A stretch of 64,000 nt of DNA from Glycocaulis alkaliphilus. GTDB taxonomy: Bacteria > Pseudomonadota > Alphaproteobacteria > Caulobacterales > Maricaulaceae. The stretch spans positions 992,001-1,056,000 of the forward strand of contig NZ_CP018911.1 of the NCBI RefSeq assembly GCF_004000605.1, written 5' to 3'. The position numbers were made by a program, and so were the translations under genes. The notes under the pieces were generated by a model. That model did not search any database. It was not told the DNA's origin and worked only from the letters and a program-made list of their open reading frames with translations. Positions 26,273 to 34,375 of the stretch are shown here, in pieces. The first letter of the stretch is position 1, and every line of letters starts with the position of its first letter.

Positions 26273-27892
26273 TTAGTGCGCGAAGAAGCTGTCGTCGTTC
26301 CAGCGCGGGGTTTCGCTGGCATTGGCGACGGCCCGGATGATTTCGTAATTGATCAGCGCGAATTTCGCGCCCTGATCAAAGCGCAAGGGCTGCGACAGGT
26401 CATCGCCCGGCGCGTGGTAATTGCCCCCCAGGAAGCGCAGGAAGGCCTGACCTTCATCGTCTTCAGGGTCGGGCGAGGAAAAGCCGGTCATCAGGAACAC
26501 AGACGGCACGCCTTCACGTACGAAATTATAGTGGTCGGAACGCACGAACAGGGACTGGTCGGGAATCGGATCCGGCGACAGCGTCACCCCTGCGCGCGCC
26601 ACCGCTTCGGACGCTACCGGCCCGAGCGAGGAGTGCTCGGCGCCAAACGCGATCACGTCGTTGAATTCATAGAGCATGACCGGCATGTCCAGATTGATAT
26701 TGGCGACCATCCGGCCCATGGCCGGGGTCGGGTTGGCGGCCACATGGGCCGAGCCGAGCAATCCCTTTTCCTCGGCGGTCAGCGCGATGAACACCACGGT
26801 ACGTGCCGGGCGCGGTCCCTGAACCAGCGCGCGCGCCGATTCCAGCATCGCGGCGGTGCCGGACGCATTATCCAGCGCGCCATTGCAGATGGAGTTGTCT
26901 GCCATGGGCTGGCAGATACCGATATGATCGAGGTGGGCCGTGACCACGACAGTCTCTGCCGACAGCGCCGGGTCGGAGCCGGGCAGCACGCCGATCACGT
27001 TGGCACTGGCAACCGGCTCGCGGGTGGTGGCCTGGGCCATACCGGCCGTGGCGTTGAGGGCGAAACTCTCCAGCGGCTCACCGGCCTGGGCAGCTTCCAC
27101 AATCTGGCTGAAGTCGCGGCCTGATACGGCAAACAGGCGCTCGGCCCCTGCGGTGCCGACGACGGCGCTGACCTCAATCGAGGCCGGGGAGGCGGCTGCC
27201 GCGACGGTCATGGACGGGCGCGGATTGGCCGCCATGGCCGCAAGGCGCGAGAAGGGAAAACGCGTCAGTCCGTCGGCCATGATGACGATGACGCCGCTGG
27301 CGCCGCGCGCCGCGGCGAACTCCGCCTTGGTCCGGTTGTTGGAAAGATGCGCCGACACGTCGCTGGGCAGGCCGCCCGGCGCGCCGGCCAGCACGACAAC
27401 GATCCGTCCCTCCACATCAATGCCGTCATAGCTGTCGAAGCCCAGCCCCGGCGCGACAATACCGTATCCGGCAAACACCGCCTCGGCGGTCACGGCGCTT
27501 TGATCGCGGGTAGCGTGGGCGCTGATGATGAAGTCCGTGCCGTGTTCCAGCGCCTCGCCATCAATGGTCAGGCGGGCGGCGCTGGCGTCCGCCACCATGT
27601 TCTGCAAGGGTACCGGCTCGTGATAGCTGCCGTCCGATGCGCCGGGCTCAAGGCCGAGAAGGCGGAAATGGCTTTCGACATAACGTGCGGCAATGTCATA
27701 GCCGCGTGTCCCCGTATCGCGCCCTTCAAGAAGGTCATCGGCCAGGAAGCGGATATGGGCCTCGATGGCTGCGGGTGTGATGATGTCCCCCGCCGCCGCT
27801 TCGCGCTGCGAGGCAGGGGCCGCGCCGGTTGTGGCACAGGCAGACAGGAGCAGTGCGGCGCTGGCGGCCGCGGCGAGATAGTGCCGGATCAT
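26273..27892 (-). CDS. M28 family metallopeptidase with PA domain, lipoprotein
   Basis: A 539-residue zinc aminopeptidase-like enzyme anchored by a lipobox (LLLSAC, modified Cys at about residue 19). After an N-terminal helical region, a protease-associated insert (about 130-270) carries VFAGYGIVAPGLGFDSYDGIDVEGRIVVV in separated pieces. The catalytic M28 domain has the zinc motif VVTAHLDHIG, the bridging Asp in NGALDNASGTAAML, the general-base pair in ALTAEEKGLLGS, the Asp of INLDMPVM, and the late His in VRSDHYNFVREGVPSVF. Likely degrades peptides at the cell envelope. Monocistronic with its own terminator. Confidence 0.93.
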   Translation of the reverse strand: MIRHYLAAAASAALLLSACATTGAAPASQREAAAGDIITPAAIEAHIRFLADDLLEGRDTGTRGYDIAARYVESHFRLLGLEPGASDGSYHEPVPLQNMVADASAARLTIDGEALEHGTDFIISAHATRDQSAVTAEAVFAGYGIVAPGLGFDSYDGIDVEGRIVVVLAGAPGGLPSDVSAHLSNNRTKAEFAAARGASGVIVIMADGLTRFPFSRLAAMAANPRPSMTVAAAASPASIEVSAVVGTAGAERLFAVSGRDFSQIVEAAQAGEPLESFALNATAGMAQATTREPVASANVIGVLPGSDPALSAETVVVTAHLDHIGICQPMADNSICNGALDNASGTAAMLESARALVQGPRPARTVVFIALTAEEKGLLGSAHVAANPTPAMGRMVANINLDMPVMLYEFNDVIAFGAEHSSLGPVASEAVARAGVTLSPDPIPDQSLFVRSDHYNFVREGVPSVFLMTGFSSPDPEDDEGQAFLRFLGGNYHAPGDDLSQPLRFDQGAKFALINYEIIRAVANASETPRWNDDSFFAH

Positions 27893-28016
27893 GTTACAAA
27901 GTCCCCGATTATGGCGCCATGCGCCCTCTGGCCGAAGCCCTATCGTCTGGAACGGGCAGGCTCAATCACGCAGCCCAGAACATGGCCAAACTTTCATCTT
28001 TGGATGGATGGCCGCG

Positions 28017-28526
28017 TCATTCGTCCAACACCCATAGCGCGGACCGCAGATGCGCGGCGCGTACCGCATCGGACAATTCAGCGTCCGGAACATGGTAGTG
28101 GCGCGCGAAATCGCGTGTCATGCGCGCAGGCTTGCCGGTCGAGAGCTGGAAGGAGACCAGCCAGGTGCGCGCCCGGAATACGGTCTCGCCGGTATCGCGC
28201 TTGCGGAACTGGTACCAGCGCTCGGCGCGCAGCCGGCCATCGCTCAGCGCTATCCATACCGCGCAACTGAGCACATCGCCGGCCCGGCAATGCCCGGAAT
28301 ACTCCGCCAGCGTGCGGATAACGGCCATACCCCGGTCGGCATCGCGGCATCCCTGCCGGGTAAGCCCGTCCGCCTCCCAGTGCGCCCACGCCGTTTCGTC
28401 GGCCCAGCGCAGATAGGCGGCATTATTGGCGTGGCCGAAATCATCGATCTCGGTCTCGTCAACGCGCCGGTTGCGCAGGAAGGGCAGGGGCAGATCCCAT
28501 CCTTTGTCTGTGGGCGCTATCGGCAT
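28017..28526 (-). CDS. Acyl-CoA thioesterase, 4-hydroxybenzoyl-CoA thioesterase-like hotdog protein
   Basis: A 169-residue single hotdog-fold protein. The family signature is EIDDFGHANNAAYLRWADETAW split around the helix, with the catalytic Asp, the Gly-His and the Asn pair expected of the YbgC/4HBT group. Later strands include LSCAVWIALSDGRLRAER. The substrate is not deducible; short-chain or aromatic acyl-CoA is typical. GAGGAC six bases upstream supports the start at 28526. Divergent from the CinA-like gene. Confidence 0.85.
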   Translation of the reverse strand: MPIAPTDKGWDLPLPFLRNRRVDETEIDDFGHANNAAYLRWADETAWAHWEADGLTRQGCRDADRGMAVIRTLAEYSGHCRAGDVLSCAVWIALSDGRLRAERWYQFRKRDTGETVFRARTWLVSFQLSTGKPARMTRDFARHYHVPDAELSDAVRAAHLRSALWVLDE

Positions 28527-28635
28527 GACGCTGTCCTCATCGCGTGTTGAAACCGGCTGTCCGCCGTTGCGCGGCGGGTTATGTCATGGACCATGATCAC
28601 GTCAACGCACGGCACGGCCAAAAGGATGAACGCAA

Positions 28636-29379
28636 ATGGATGAACGAGCCGTCAAGGCAGCCGTGCTGGTGATCGGTGACGAAGTGCTGTCCGGCCGGAC
28701 GCAGGACGTGAATATCCGCCAGATCGCCGAATTCTTGAGCCCCCTTGGCATCACGCTGGGCGAGGCGCGCGTGGTCAGCGATGTGCAGGCCGACATCGTG
28801 GAGGCGCTGAACGCGCTGCGGGCCCGCTGGGACTATGTGTTCACAACGGGCGGTATCGGCCCCACCCATGACGACATCACCGCCGATGCGGTTGCTGCCG
28901 CTTTCGGGCGGCCTATTGATGTGCGTGAGGACGCTCTGGCCATCCTGCGCGAATGGTATGCGAAATCGGGCACTGAACTGACGCCTGCCCGCCTGCGCAT
29001 GGCGCGCATCCCTGAGGGCGCCAGCCTGATCACCAACCCGGTCACCGGGGCGCCCGGCTTCCAGATCGGCAATGTCTTCGTGCTGGCAGGCGTGCCGAAA
29101 ATCGCCCGCGGCATGCTGGAAGATATCGTCCACCGGCTCGAAGGCGGAGCGGTCACTTTCGCGATTGCGGTGCGTATCGAGGGTGCGCGCGAGGGCGATC
29201 TGGCCGAAGCGCTGGGCCAGATAGCGCAAGACTTTCCCGCCTGCTCCATCGGCTCCTATCCGTGGTTTGAGGAATTGCCGGACGGTGGTTTCAAGCGCGG
29301 GGTGGAACTGGTTGCCCGCGGCGCGGACGAAAGCTTGCTTGGCGCCGTAAAGGTGCGGCTTCAGTCTCTGGCTAGCTGA
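28636..29379 (+). CDS. CinA N-terminal/MoaB-like (MoCF biosynthesis) domain protein
   Basis: A 247-residue protein with the molybdopterin-binding MoaB/Mog fold seen at the N-terminus of CinA. Landmarks are AVLVIGDEVLSGRTQDVN, VFTTGGIGPTHDDIT and FVLAGVPKIARGMLED. It lacks the C-terminal PncC (nicotinamide mononucleotide deamidase) domain of full CinA, as do many alphaproteobacterial homologues. The CinA N-domain can act as an ADP-ribose or related pyrophosphatase; its role here is unproven. AAAGGATG precedes the ATG. Confidence 0.9.
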   Translation: MDERAVKAAVLVIGDEVLSGRTQDVNIRQIAEFLSPLGITLGEARVVSDVQADIVEALNALRARWDYVFTTGGIGPTHDDITADAVAAAFGRPIDVREDALAILREWYAKSGTELTPARLRMARIPEGASLITNPVTGAPGFQIGNVFVLAGVPKIARGMLEDIVHRLEGGAVTFAIAVRIEGAREGDLAEALGQIAQDFPACSIGSYPWFEELPDGGFKRGVELVARGADESLLGAVKVRLQSLAS

Positions 29380-29400
29380 TCAGGACTCTGATCTTTATTT
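29378..29400 (+). terminator. Short terminator after the CinA-like gene
   Basis: A 6-bp stem (GATCAG, loop GACT, CTGATC) overlaps the stop codon and is followed by TTTATTT. The stem is short, so termination may be partial. It marks the boundary with the AT-richer leader of the micro-protein cassette. Confidence 0.6.
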
Positions 29401-29521
29401 CATAAATGTTATATCATTACGATAGTTTAATCTTCTGGGCTCAAATTCGGGTTGCACGCCCCCCCTGCTGCACACACTGTTCTTGAGCAATCTGCTCGGG
29501 CTGAAAAAGTGGAGGCTGAAA

Positions 29522-29722
29522 ATGAAGCGTGTAATGATGTTGGTAGTAGGCGCCGTCATGGTGTCCGCAGCGAGTGCGTTTGCGGTTCCGTGTAGCCAGT
29601 GCAGTTACGCAAACTGCCAACCGGATTGCCAAGGCGCGAGTGTGGATGAGTGGTCCGGGTGCCTTCAGGATTGTATGGACGACTGCTTTTCGGGTTGCTC
29701 CATCGTGGATATAAAGGACTGA
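29522..29722 (+). CDS. Secreted cysteine-rich micro-protein (8 Cys, twin CX3C)
   Basis: A 66-residue ORF from ATG 29522, preceded by a strong GGAGG. The signal peptide is clear (KRVMMLVVGAVMVSAASAFA, cleavage likely after AFA). The mature part of about 45 residues has eight cysteines spaced CX2C-X4-CX3C-X10-CX3CX3CX3C and is acidic. The CX3C-X10-CX3C core is the spacing of disulfide-stapled helical hairpins (alpha-hairpinin-like), although no homology is claimed. I recognise no family. The upstream 140 bases are visibly more AT-rich than the rest of the window. A stem-loop follows and an exporter is encoded downstream, suggesting an exported peptide. Confidence 0.7.
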   Translation: MKRVMMLVVGAVMVSAASAFAVPCSQCSYANCQPDCQGASVDEWSGCLQDCMDDCFSGCSIVDIKD

Positions 29723-29737
29723 TAATAGGCAAATAAG

Positions 29738-29771
29738 AGAAATATCCGGGGCTTTGGCTCCGGATATTTCT
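29738..29771 (+). promoter_or_regulatory. 12-bp stem-loop between micro-protein and downstream genes
   Basis: A perfect inverted repeat (arm AGAAATATCCGG, 10-base loop, CCGGATATTTCT) ends right where the TAAGGAG ribosome-binding site of the next gene begins. There is no T-run, so it is more likely an mRNA-stabilising or partial-termination element than a full terminator. Such hairpins often sit between a peptide structural gene and its export genes. Confidence 0.6.
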
Positions 29772-29783
29772 AAGGAGACTAAC

Positions 29784-30335
29784 ATGTTTTTTACTGTATT
29801 GTCGGGCCTGTTACTGCAGTGTCCGGCCTATGCGGAGCTCCCCCAGCCGCGCGAGGGACTGAGCGCTATCTATTCAAATGCCAGAAGTCCTGACACCGCT
29901 CTCGGGGTGGGCGAACGGATCGAGCGCGTCGGTCCGCGCGGCGTGGAGTCGGTTCAGTACATCATTCCGCCGGGTGAAGACCCGATACCGGGGCGCCGCA
30001 TACTGTCGGCGGTAGGCGGGTTGCTGATTCTCGAAGACACACCGATCAATGGCGGCTCCACTTTGCGCCAGCAGGTCAATGCTCGTGACATCGAACGCGT
30101 TGCCAATCTGGAGCCAGGTGAAGAGGCTCGTTTCACTCAGAATCTCCGTGGTGGTGCCGGGGAGGTAACTATCCGGTTTGAAGGCTGCGAGCATTTTGCT
30201 GGTGAGGACGTCAGTGTCTATGCCGTCTCCACGCCGCGTGAGACGAGAACGGCCTATATTTCCCACGAAACCGGGTGGTGGGTGCGCTCGCGAGGGCAGA
30301 ATTCGGAACTGGTGCGAACCTCGGAGAATTTCTGA
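29784..30335 (+). CDS. Secreted protein of unknown function
   Basis: A 183-residue ORF with TAAGGAG at 29771-29777 upstream. The first 17 residues (MFFTVLSGLLLQCPAYA) look like a signal peptide with almost no positive n-region; the in-frame ATG at 29754 would add a Lys but lacks a good ribosome-binding site. The mature part is polar, with one Cys (RFEGCEHF), and appears beta-rich (LLILEDTPINGGSTL, VTIRFEG, VSVYAVSTPRETRTAYI). I recognise no family. Its stop lies two bases before the exporter lipoprotein start, so it is probably co-translated with the pump. Confidence 0.65.
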   Translation: MFFTVLSGLLLQCPAYAELPQPREGLSAIYSNARSPDTALGVGERIERVGPRGVESVQYIIPPGEDPIPGRRILSAVGGLLILEDTPINGGSTLRQQVNARDIERVANLEPGEEARFTQNLRGGAGEVTIRFEGCEHFAGEDVSVYAVSTPRETRTAYISHETGWWVRSRGQNSELVRTSENF

Positions 30336-30337
30336 CG

Positions 30338-31633
30338 ATGTGCTTTTCGTCTCGCTGCATACGCAGCGGGTCATTGTCGATGGCGGCTGCTATCGCCCTC
30401 ACCCTGTCCGCGTGCGGGGAGGGTGAGTGGTTTGCGCCGGCGTCTGACGGCCCGCCAGCGCGGTTTGAGACGGCGGTGGTCGACCGGGGCATGATCCGTG
30501 ACATCGTGCCGGCTATTGGCCGGGTACGTCCGGCGCGTGCGGTCGAGGTCGGTGCCGAGATCAATGGCCGGGTTGTCGAGGTGCTGGCCGATTTCGATGA
30601 CCGGGTGGAAGAGGGCGAGGTGCTGGCCCGGATCGATCCCCAGCCCTTCGAGGCGGCTCTGGTGCGGGCGCAGGCCTCGCTGCAGACCGCACGGGCGAGC
30701 CTTCTTGAAGCGCGCTCACGCCATCGCGGCGCCCGGCGTGAGCTGGAGCGCACGCAGTCTCTGGCCGCTTCCGGCACGGCCCCGCAGGCACGCCTGGAGG
30801 ATCTGGAGTTCGCGGCAGAACAGTTCGAGGCTGCCGTACTGCGCAATGAGGCCGGTGTGTCACTGGCCGAGGCCCAGCTGCGCGAGGCACAGATCAATCT
30901 GGAGCGCACGGTGATCGCTGCGCCGATATCCGGCTTCGTGCTGGAGCGGCGTGTCGAGGAGGGGCAGGCGGTCAACGCGTCGTTTTCCACCCCGGTTCTC
31001 TTCGTGATTGCGGCGAACCTCTCTGAAGTGGTCATTGAGGCGCGGGTGGCAGAGGCCGATATAGGGCGGATCAGCGCAGGCATGGAGGTGCGCTTCAACG
31101 TCGATTCCATTCCTCGCCACAGCTTCTCCGGAGAGGCCGGGCCGGTGCGCCGGGCCCCTCAGGTGGAGGGCCGCTTCGTCAGCTATCTGGTCGAAATCCG
31201 CGCCCGCGATGAGGAAGAACGTCTGCTGCCCGGCATGACAGCCTCGGTCGAGTTCGTCGCCGCAGAGACGTTCAATGTGTTGAGAATGCCGCGAGGAGCC
31301 CTCTACCCGATCCCGACGCAGGACTTCGTGGCCGCGCTCGACCCGGCCTTGCTGCCCCCCGATCTGGTGGAGCGCTATGGTGGCGATCTTGCAGGCAACT
31401 GGGGCAGAGTATGGGGTGCCATGGGAGGGCGTGCGCTTGGTCGGGGATTTGGTGAGGGCCGGCGTATCCGGACGATCCATCCCGTCATTGGTGATCGCTT
31501 CGGGTATGTTCTGGTGGAAGTGGGGGCTGAAGACGACCACTATCTTGAAATCGTTGAGGTGATCCACGGCGACCTTCAAGAGGGCGACCGCGTCTTCATC
31601 TTCGATCACGGACCGGCAGGTCCCCCGCAATGA
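30338..31633 (+). CDS. MacA-like periplasmic adaptor (HlyD/RND-MFP family), lipoprotein
   Basis: A 431-residue membrane-fusion protein. The N-terminus has a lipobox (LTLSAC), so it is probably lipid-anchored rather than helix-anchored. It then shows the beta-barrel/lipoyl halves (VEVGAEINGRVVEVLADFDD and VIAAPISGFVLERRVEEGQAV), separated by a long coiled-coil hairpin (about residues 105-190, many Ala/Glu/Arg heptads), and a distal beta domain (LPGMTASVEFVAAE). It bridges an inner-membrane ABC transporter to an outer-membrane channel. It precedes the ATPase with an ATGA overlap. Confidence 0.9.
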   Translation: MCFSSRCIRSGSLSMAAAIALTLSACGEGEWFAPASDGPPARFETAVVDRGMIRDIVPAIGRVRPARAVEVGAEINGRVVEVLADFDDRVEEGEVLARIDPQPFEAALVRAQASLQTARASLLEARSRHRGARRELERTQSLAASGTAPQARLEDLEFAAEQFEAAVLRNEAGVSLAEAQLREAQINLERTVIAAPISGFVLERRVEEGQAVNASFSTPVLFVIAANLSEVVIEARVAEADIGRISAGMEVRFNVDSIPRHSFSGEAGPVRRAPQVEGRFVSYLVEIRARDEEERLLPGMTASVEFVAAETFNVLRMPRGALYPIPTQDFVAALDPALLPPDLVERYGGDLAGNWGRVWGAMGGRALGRGFGEGRRIRTIHPVIGDRFGYVLVEVGAEDDHYLEIVEVIHGDLQEGDRVFIFDHGPAGPPQ

Positions 31634-32331
31634 GGGCGCACGCTGACGCCGGAGCGGCCATTCTGAACGGGCGCGGCCTGATGCGCCGCTATCGCGCCGC
31701 CGACGGGGATGTGCTGGCGCTGGATAGCGTCGATATCGCCCTGCGCGCGGGCGAGCTGCTGGCGCTGGTCGGCCATTCGGGCTCCGGCAAGACGACCTTG
31801 CTGTCGATCATGGGATTGCTCGACAGGCCCGATGGCGGGACGCTGGAGATGTTCGGCCGCGATGTCTCGCGCTGGGGCTGGGGGCGGCTGGCCAAGCTGC
31901 GCCGGGGCCGGATCGGTTTCCTGTTCCAGGATGCCGGCCTGATCGAACGCATGCCCGTCATCGAAAACGTCATGCTGCCCATGCGTTATGCCCGCGTGCC
32001 GGGTGCGCGGCGCAGCCAGAATGCCCGCAACGCGCTGGAGCGGGTCGGGCTGGGCGATAAGGTAAATCGCCTGGTCGGCACCCTCTCGGGCGGCGAACGC
32101 CAGCGCGTCGGGCTGGCACGTGCCCTTGCCATGCAGCCGCGCTTTCTGGTGTGTGATGAACCCAGCGCCTCGCTGGACAAGGTCACGACAGGGCTGGTTG
32201 CCGAGCTCCTGCGCGAGCAGGCACAGGCGGGCGCGGCGGTGGTGCTGGCCACACACGACCCCCTCCTTCTGCCCATTGCGGGCCGTGTGCTGCACATGGA
32301 GCGCGGCCGCTTCGTCGCCGGGGGGAGCTGA
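31630..32331 (+). CDS. ABC transporter ATP-binding protein, MacB/LolD type
   Basis: A 233-residue nucleotide-binding subunit with Walker A GHSGSGKTTLL, the Q-loop (FLFQDAGL), signature LSGGERQRVGLARAL, Walker B FLVCDEPSASLD and the H-loop (LATHDPLLL). The subfamily is that of LolD/MacB/FtsE, which powers mechanotransmission-type export rather than transmembrane substrate transport. Here the ATPase and permease are separate genes, unlike fused MacB. It overlaps the adaptor by four bases and is followed by the permease after three. Confidence 0.94.
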   Translation: MRAHADAGAAILNGRGLMRRYRAADGDVLALDSVDIALRAGELLALVGHSGSGKTTLLSIMGLLDRPDGGTLEMFGRDVSRWGWGRLAKLRRGRIGFLFQDAGLIERMPVIENVMLPMRYARVPGARRSQNARNALERVGLGDKVNRLVGTLSGGERQRVGLARALAMQPRFLVCDEPSASLDKVTTGLVAELLREQAQAGAAVVLATHDPLLLPIAGRVLHMERGRFVAGGS

Positions 32332-32334
32332 GCC

Positions 32335-33546
32335 ATGGGACAGACCTTGTTCGCCCTGGCTCTGCTGGCCTTACGGGCGCGGCCGCTGCGCGCCTTTCTG
32401 ATGGCCCTCACGCTGGGCGCCGGAACGGGGGCCGTATCGCTGGCCGCTGCAGTGCTGATAGGTTATTCGGAACAGATCGAGCGCGCGGCCTTCGGCGCCT
32501 ATGCGCGCGCGCTGGTGGTGACGGAGAACTGGGCCTCCCCGCAACGCTCCGGCCCGCCCACGACCGGCGATATCGCGCGCCTGCGTGACACACTCGGCGA
32601 GCGGATCGAGGGGGTGGCGGCGTGGCGGATCTCGCGCGCGGACGTACGGTTCGGCGCGCAGGCACGCGAGATGTTCCTGTTCGGGGTGTCGGGCGATTAC
32701 CGTTTCGAGCTCGATACGCCGCTGTCGGAAGGCCGTCTGTTCACTGCCGAGGAGCTGGAGGGCGCTGAGCGGGTCTGCCTGCTAGGGGCGGCCGCTGCGC
32801 GCGAGCTTTACCGGCTGGAGCGCCGGCGCGTCGGCCAGCAGGTGCGCGTCAATGGCATTGCCTGCGAGGTGATCGGCATATTCGGCGAGCCGCGTGCCCG
32901 CACTGCAGACCGCTATGACGAGGCGGTAATCGTGCCCTTCCGCGCCTCGATGCGCTACTACGAGTCAGGCTCGGCCCGGCTCGCACCCAATGAAGCCGAT
33001 CAGGTGACATTGGTGCTGCGTGACCGGCGCATGGTGCGCCCGGCCATCAGCGACGCTGACCGCGCGCTGCGTCGCGCGCGCGGCGCCCCGCTGACCCAGC
33101 CGCCCCCTTTTCGCTTCGCCGACCCGTCTGCGCCTGCACAAGCCATCCAGCGCCAGCGCGACAGTGCGGGCGGCCTGCTCATCGTGGTGGCCGCGATCTC
33201 GCTGATTGCCGCCCTGGTCGGCTATGGATCCTCTACCCTGAGCGCGGTCGAAATGCGCCGGCGCGACATCGCGCTGCAGATGTCATCAGGCGCCGGCAGG
33301 CTCGATATCCTGTTCCAGATCATGCTGGAAAGCGCCCTTCTGGGACTGGCCGGGGCGCTCCTGGGGGCCGGGGTGTCGTGGGGGGCAGGGCAAGTGTTGC
33401 AGCACGGCTTTTCCATCCCCGCCGTCTATGATCTTCGCGTGGCCGTCCTGACCGGGGCCATCGGGGTGCTCGCCGGACTGGTCGCAGGCGCGTTTCCGGC
33501 ATGGAAGGCGTCCCGGCTGCCGCCGGCGCTGGCTGTAAGACAGTAG
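32335..33546 (+). CDS. ABC transporter permease, MacB/FtsX family
   Basis: A 403-residue permease with the type VII ABC layout: one N-terminal helix (RAFLMALTLGAGTGAVSLAA), a large periplasmic MacB-like domain (about residues 45-270), then three C-terminal helices (LIVVAAISLIAALVGYGSST, LLGLAGALLGAGVSWGAG, LTGAIGVLAGLVAGAFPAWK). The segment FPAWKASRLPPALAVR is typical of MacB/LolC ends. With the adaptor and ATPase it forms a MacAB-like pump whose outer-membrane partner would be a TolC-type channel encoded elsewhere. Confidence 0.92.
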   Translation: MGQTLFALALLALRARPLRAFLMALTLGAGTGAVSLAAAVLIGYSEQIERAAFGAYARALVVTENWASPQRSGPPTTGDIARLRDTLGERIEGVAAWRISRADVRFGAQAREMFLFGVSGDYRFELDTPLSEGRLFTAEELEGAERVCLLGAAAARELYRLERRRVGQQVRVNGIACEVIGIFGEPRARTADRYDEAVIVPFRASMRYYESGSARLAPNEADQVTLVLRDRRMVRPAISDADRALRRARGAPLTQPPPFRFADPSAPAQAIQRQRDSAGGLLIVVAAISLIAALVGYGSSTLSAVEMRRRDIALQMSSGAGRLDILFQIMLESALLGLAGALLGAGVSWGAGQVLQHGFSIPAVYDLRVAVLTGAIGVLAGLVAGAFPAWKASRLPPALAVRQ

Positions 33547-33637
33547 GCGTGCGCGCTCACCGCTTGCGGGCGGTGGCGGGCATGCCTAACTTGACGCGCA
33601 ACACAACGACGCATTTCCGCGAGACAGGATATTTTCC

Positions 33638-34267
33638 ATGATGGCTGACGGCTTCCGCGCGCACCCGATCCGCAATGACGACGATGATGATGCTCCTGAG
33701 AAAGGCGCCGCGCCGGCGGGTGAGGACTTTGTCGGCAAGGCATTGTTTGAAAGCCGCACCATCCTCATTACCGGCGGTATCAACGACAAGGTGGCCCGCT
33801 CGGTCTGTGCGCAGCTTTTTGCGCTCGCGGCCAAGAGCGATGATCCCATCCTGATGGTAATCTCCTCGCCGGGCGGCCACGTCGAGTCCGGTGACATGAT
33901 CCACGACACGATGAAGTTCATCAAACCGCGCGTGATCGCCCTTGGTTCGGGCTGGGTTGCGTCTGCCGGCGCGCTGATCTTTGTCGGTGCCGAGAAGCAG
34001 GATCGCTACTGCCTGCCCAATACGCGCTTCCTCATCCACCAACCGTCTGGCGGGGCGGGCGGCGCGGCCAGCGATATCGAGATCCAGGTGCGCGAGATGC
34101 GCATGATGCGTGACCGTCTGAACCGTATCTTCGCGGAAGCCACGGGCCAGTCGCTGGAGCGTATCGAGAAGGATACCGACCGGGATTTCTGGCTGACGGC
34201 GAAAGACGCCATCGAATATGGCCTGTGCCACAAGATCGTGACGCGTCAGGACGAGATCAAGCGCTAG
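33638..34267 (+). CDS. ClpP-like serine protease subunit
   Basis: A 209-residue ClpP/crotonase-fold protein. The catalytic triad aligns as Ser109 (GSGWVASAGALIF), His134 (FLIHQPSGG) and Asp179 (EKDTDRDFWL). The oxyanion Gly pair is in VISSPGGHVESG. It differs from canonical ClpP in the Ser motif (WVASAG rather than the common QAASMG) and in an acidic N-terminus (five consecutive Asp, residues 14-18). It lacks the clpX and tig neighbours of the housekeeping gene, so it is probably a second paralogue. ACAGGA precedes the tandem ATG codons. Confidence 0.9.
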   Translation: MMADGFRAHPIRNDDDDDAPEKGAAPAGEDFVGKALFESRTILITGGINDKVARSVCAQLFALAAKSDDPILMVISSPGGHVESGDMIHDTMKFIKPRVIALGSGWVASAGALIFVGAEKQDRYCLPNTRFLIHQPSGGAGGAASDIEIQVREMRMMRDRLNRIFAEATGQSLERIEKDTDRDFWLTAKDAIEYGLCHKIVTRQDEIKR

Positions 34268-34286
34268 GCGTGTCCGGCGCACATTA

Positions 34287-34375
34287 GCGGGCGTGGCGGA
34301 ACTGGTAGACGCACCGGACTTAAAATCCGTTGGAGGGTAACCTCCGTGCCGGTTCGATTCCGGCCGCCCGCACCA
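34287..34375 (+). tRNA. tRNA-Leu (anticodon TAA)
   Basis: A complete type II tRNA. Acceptor arms GCGGGCG (34287-34293) and CGCCCGC (34365-34371) pair perfectly, followed by discriminator A and an encoded CCA (34373-34375). The anticodon loop CTTAAAA places TAA at 34321-34323. A long variable arm (TTGGAGGGTAACCTCC-type stem) and a T-arm GGTTCGATTCC are present. It reads UUA/UUG codons, which are rare in this GC-rich genome. Confidence 0.97.

Noticed and set aside
26276-27124. 282-residue plus-strand frame
   Set aside because: Antisense of the M28 peptidase, which has all catalytic motifs.
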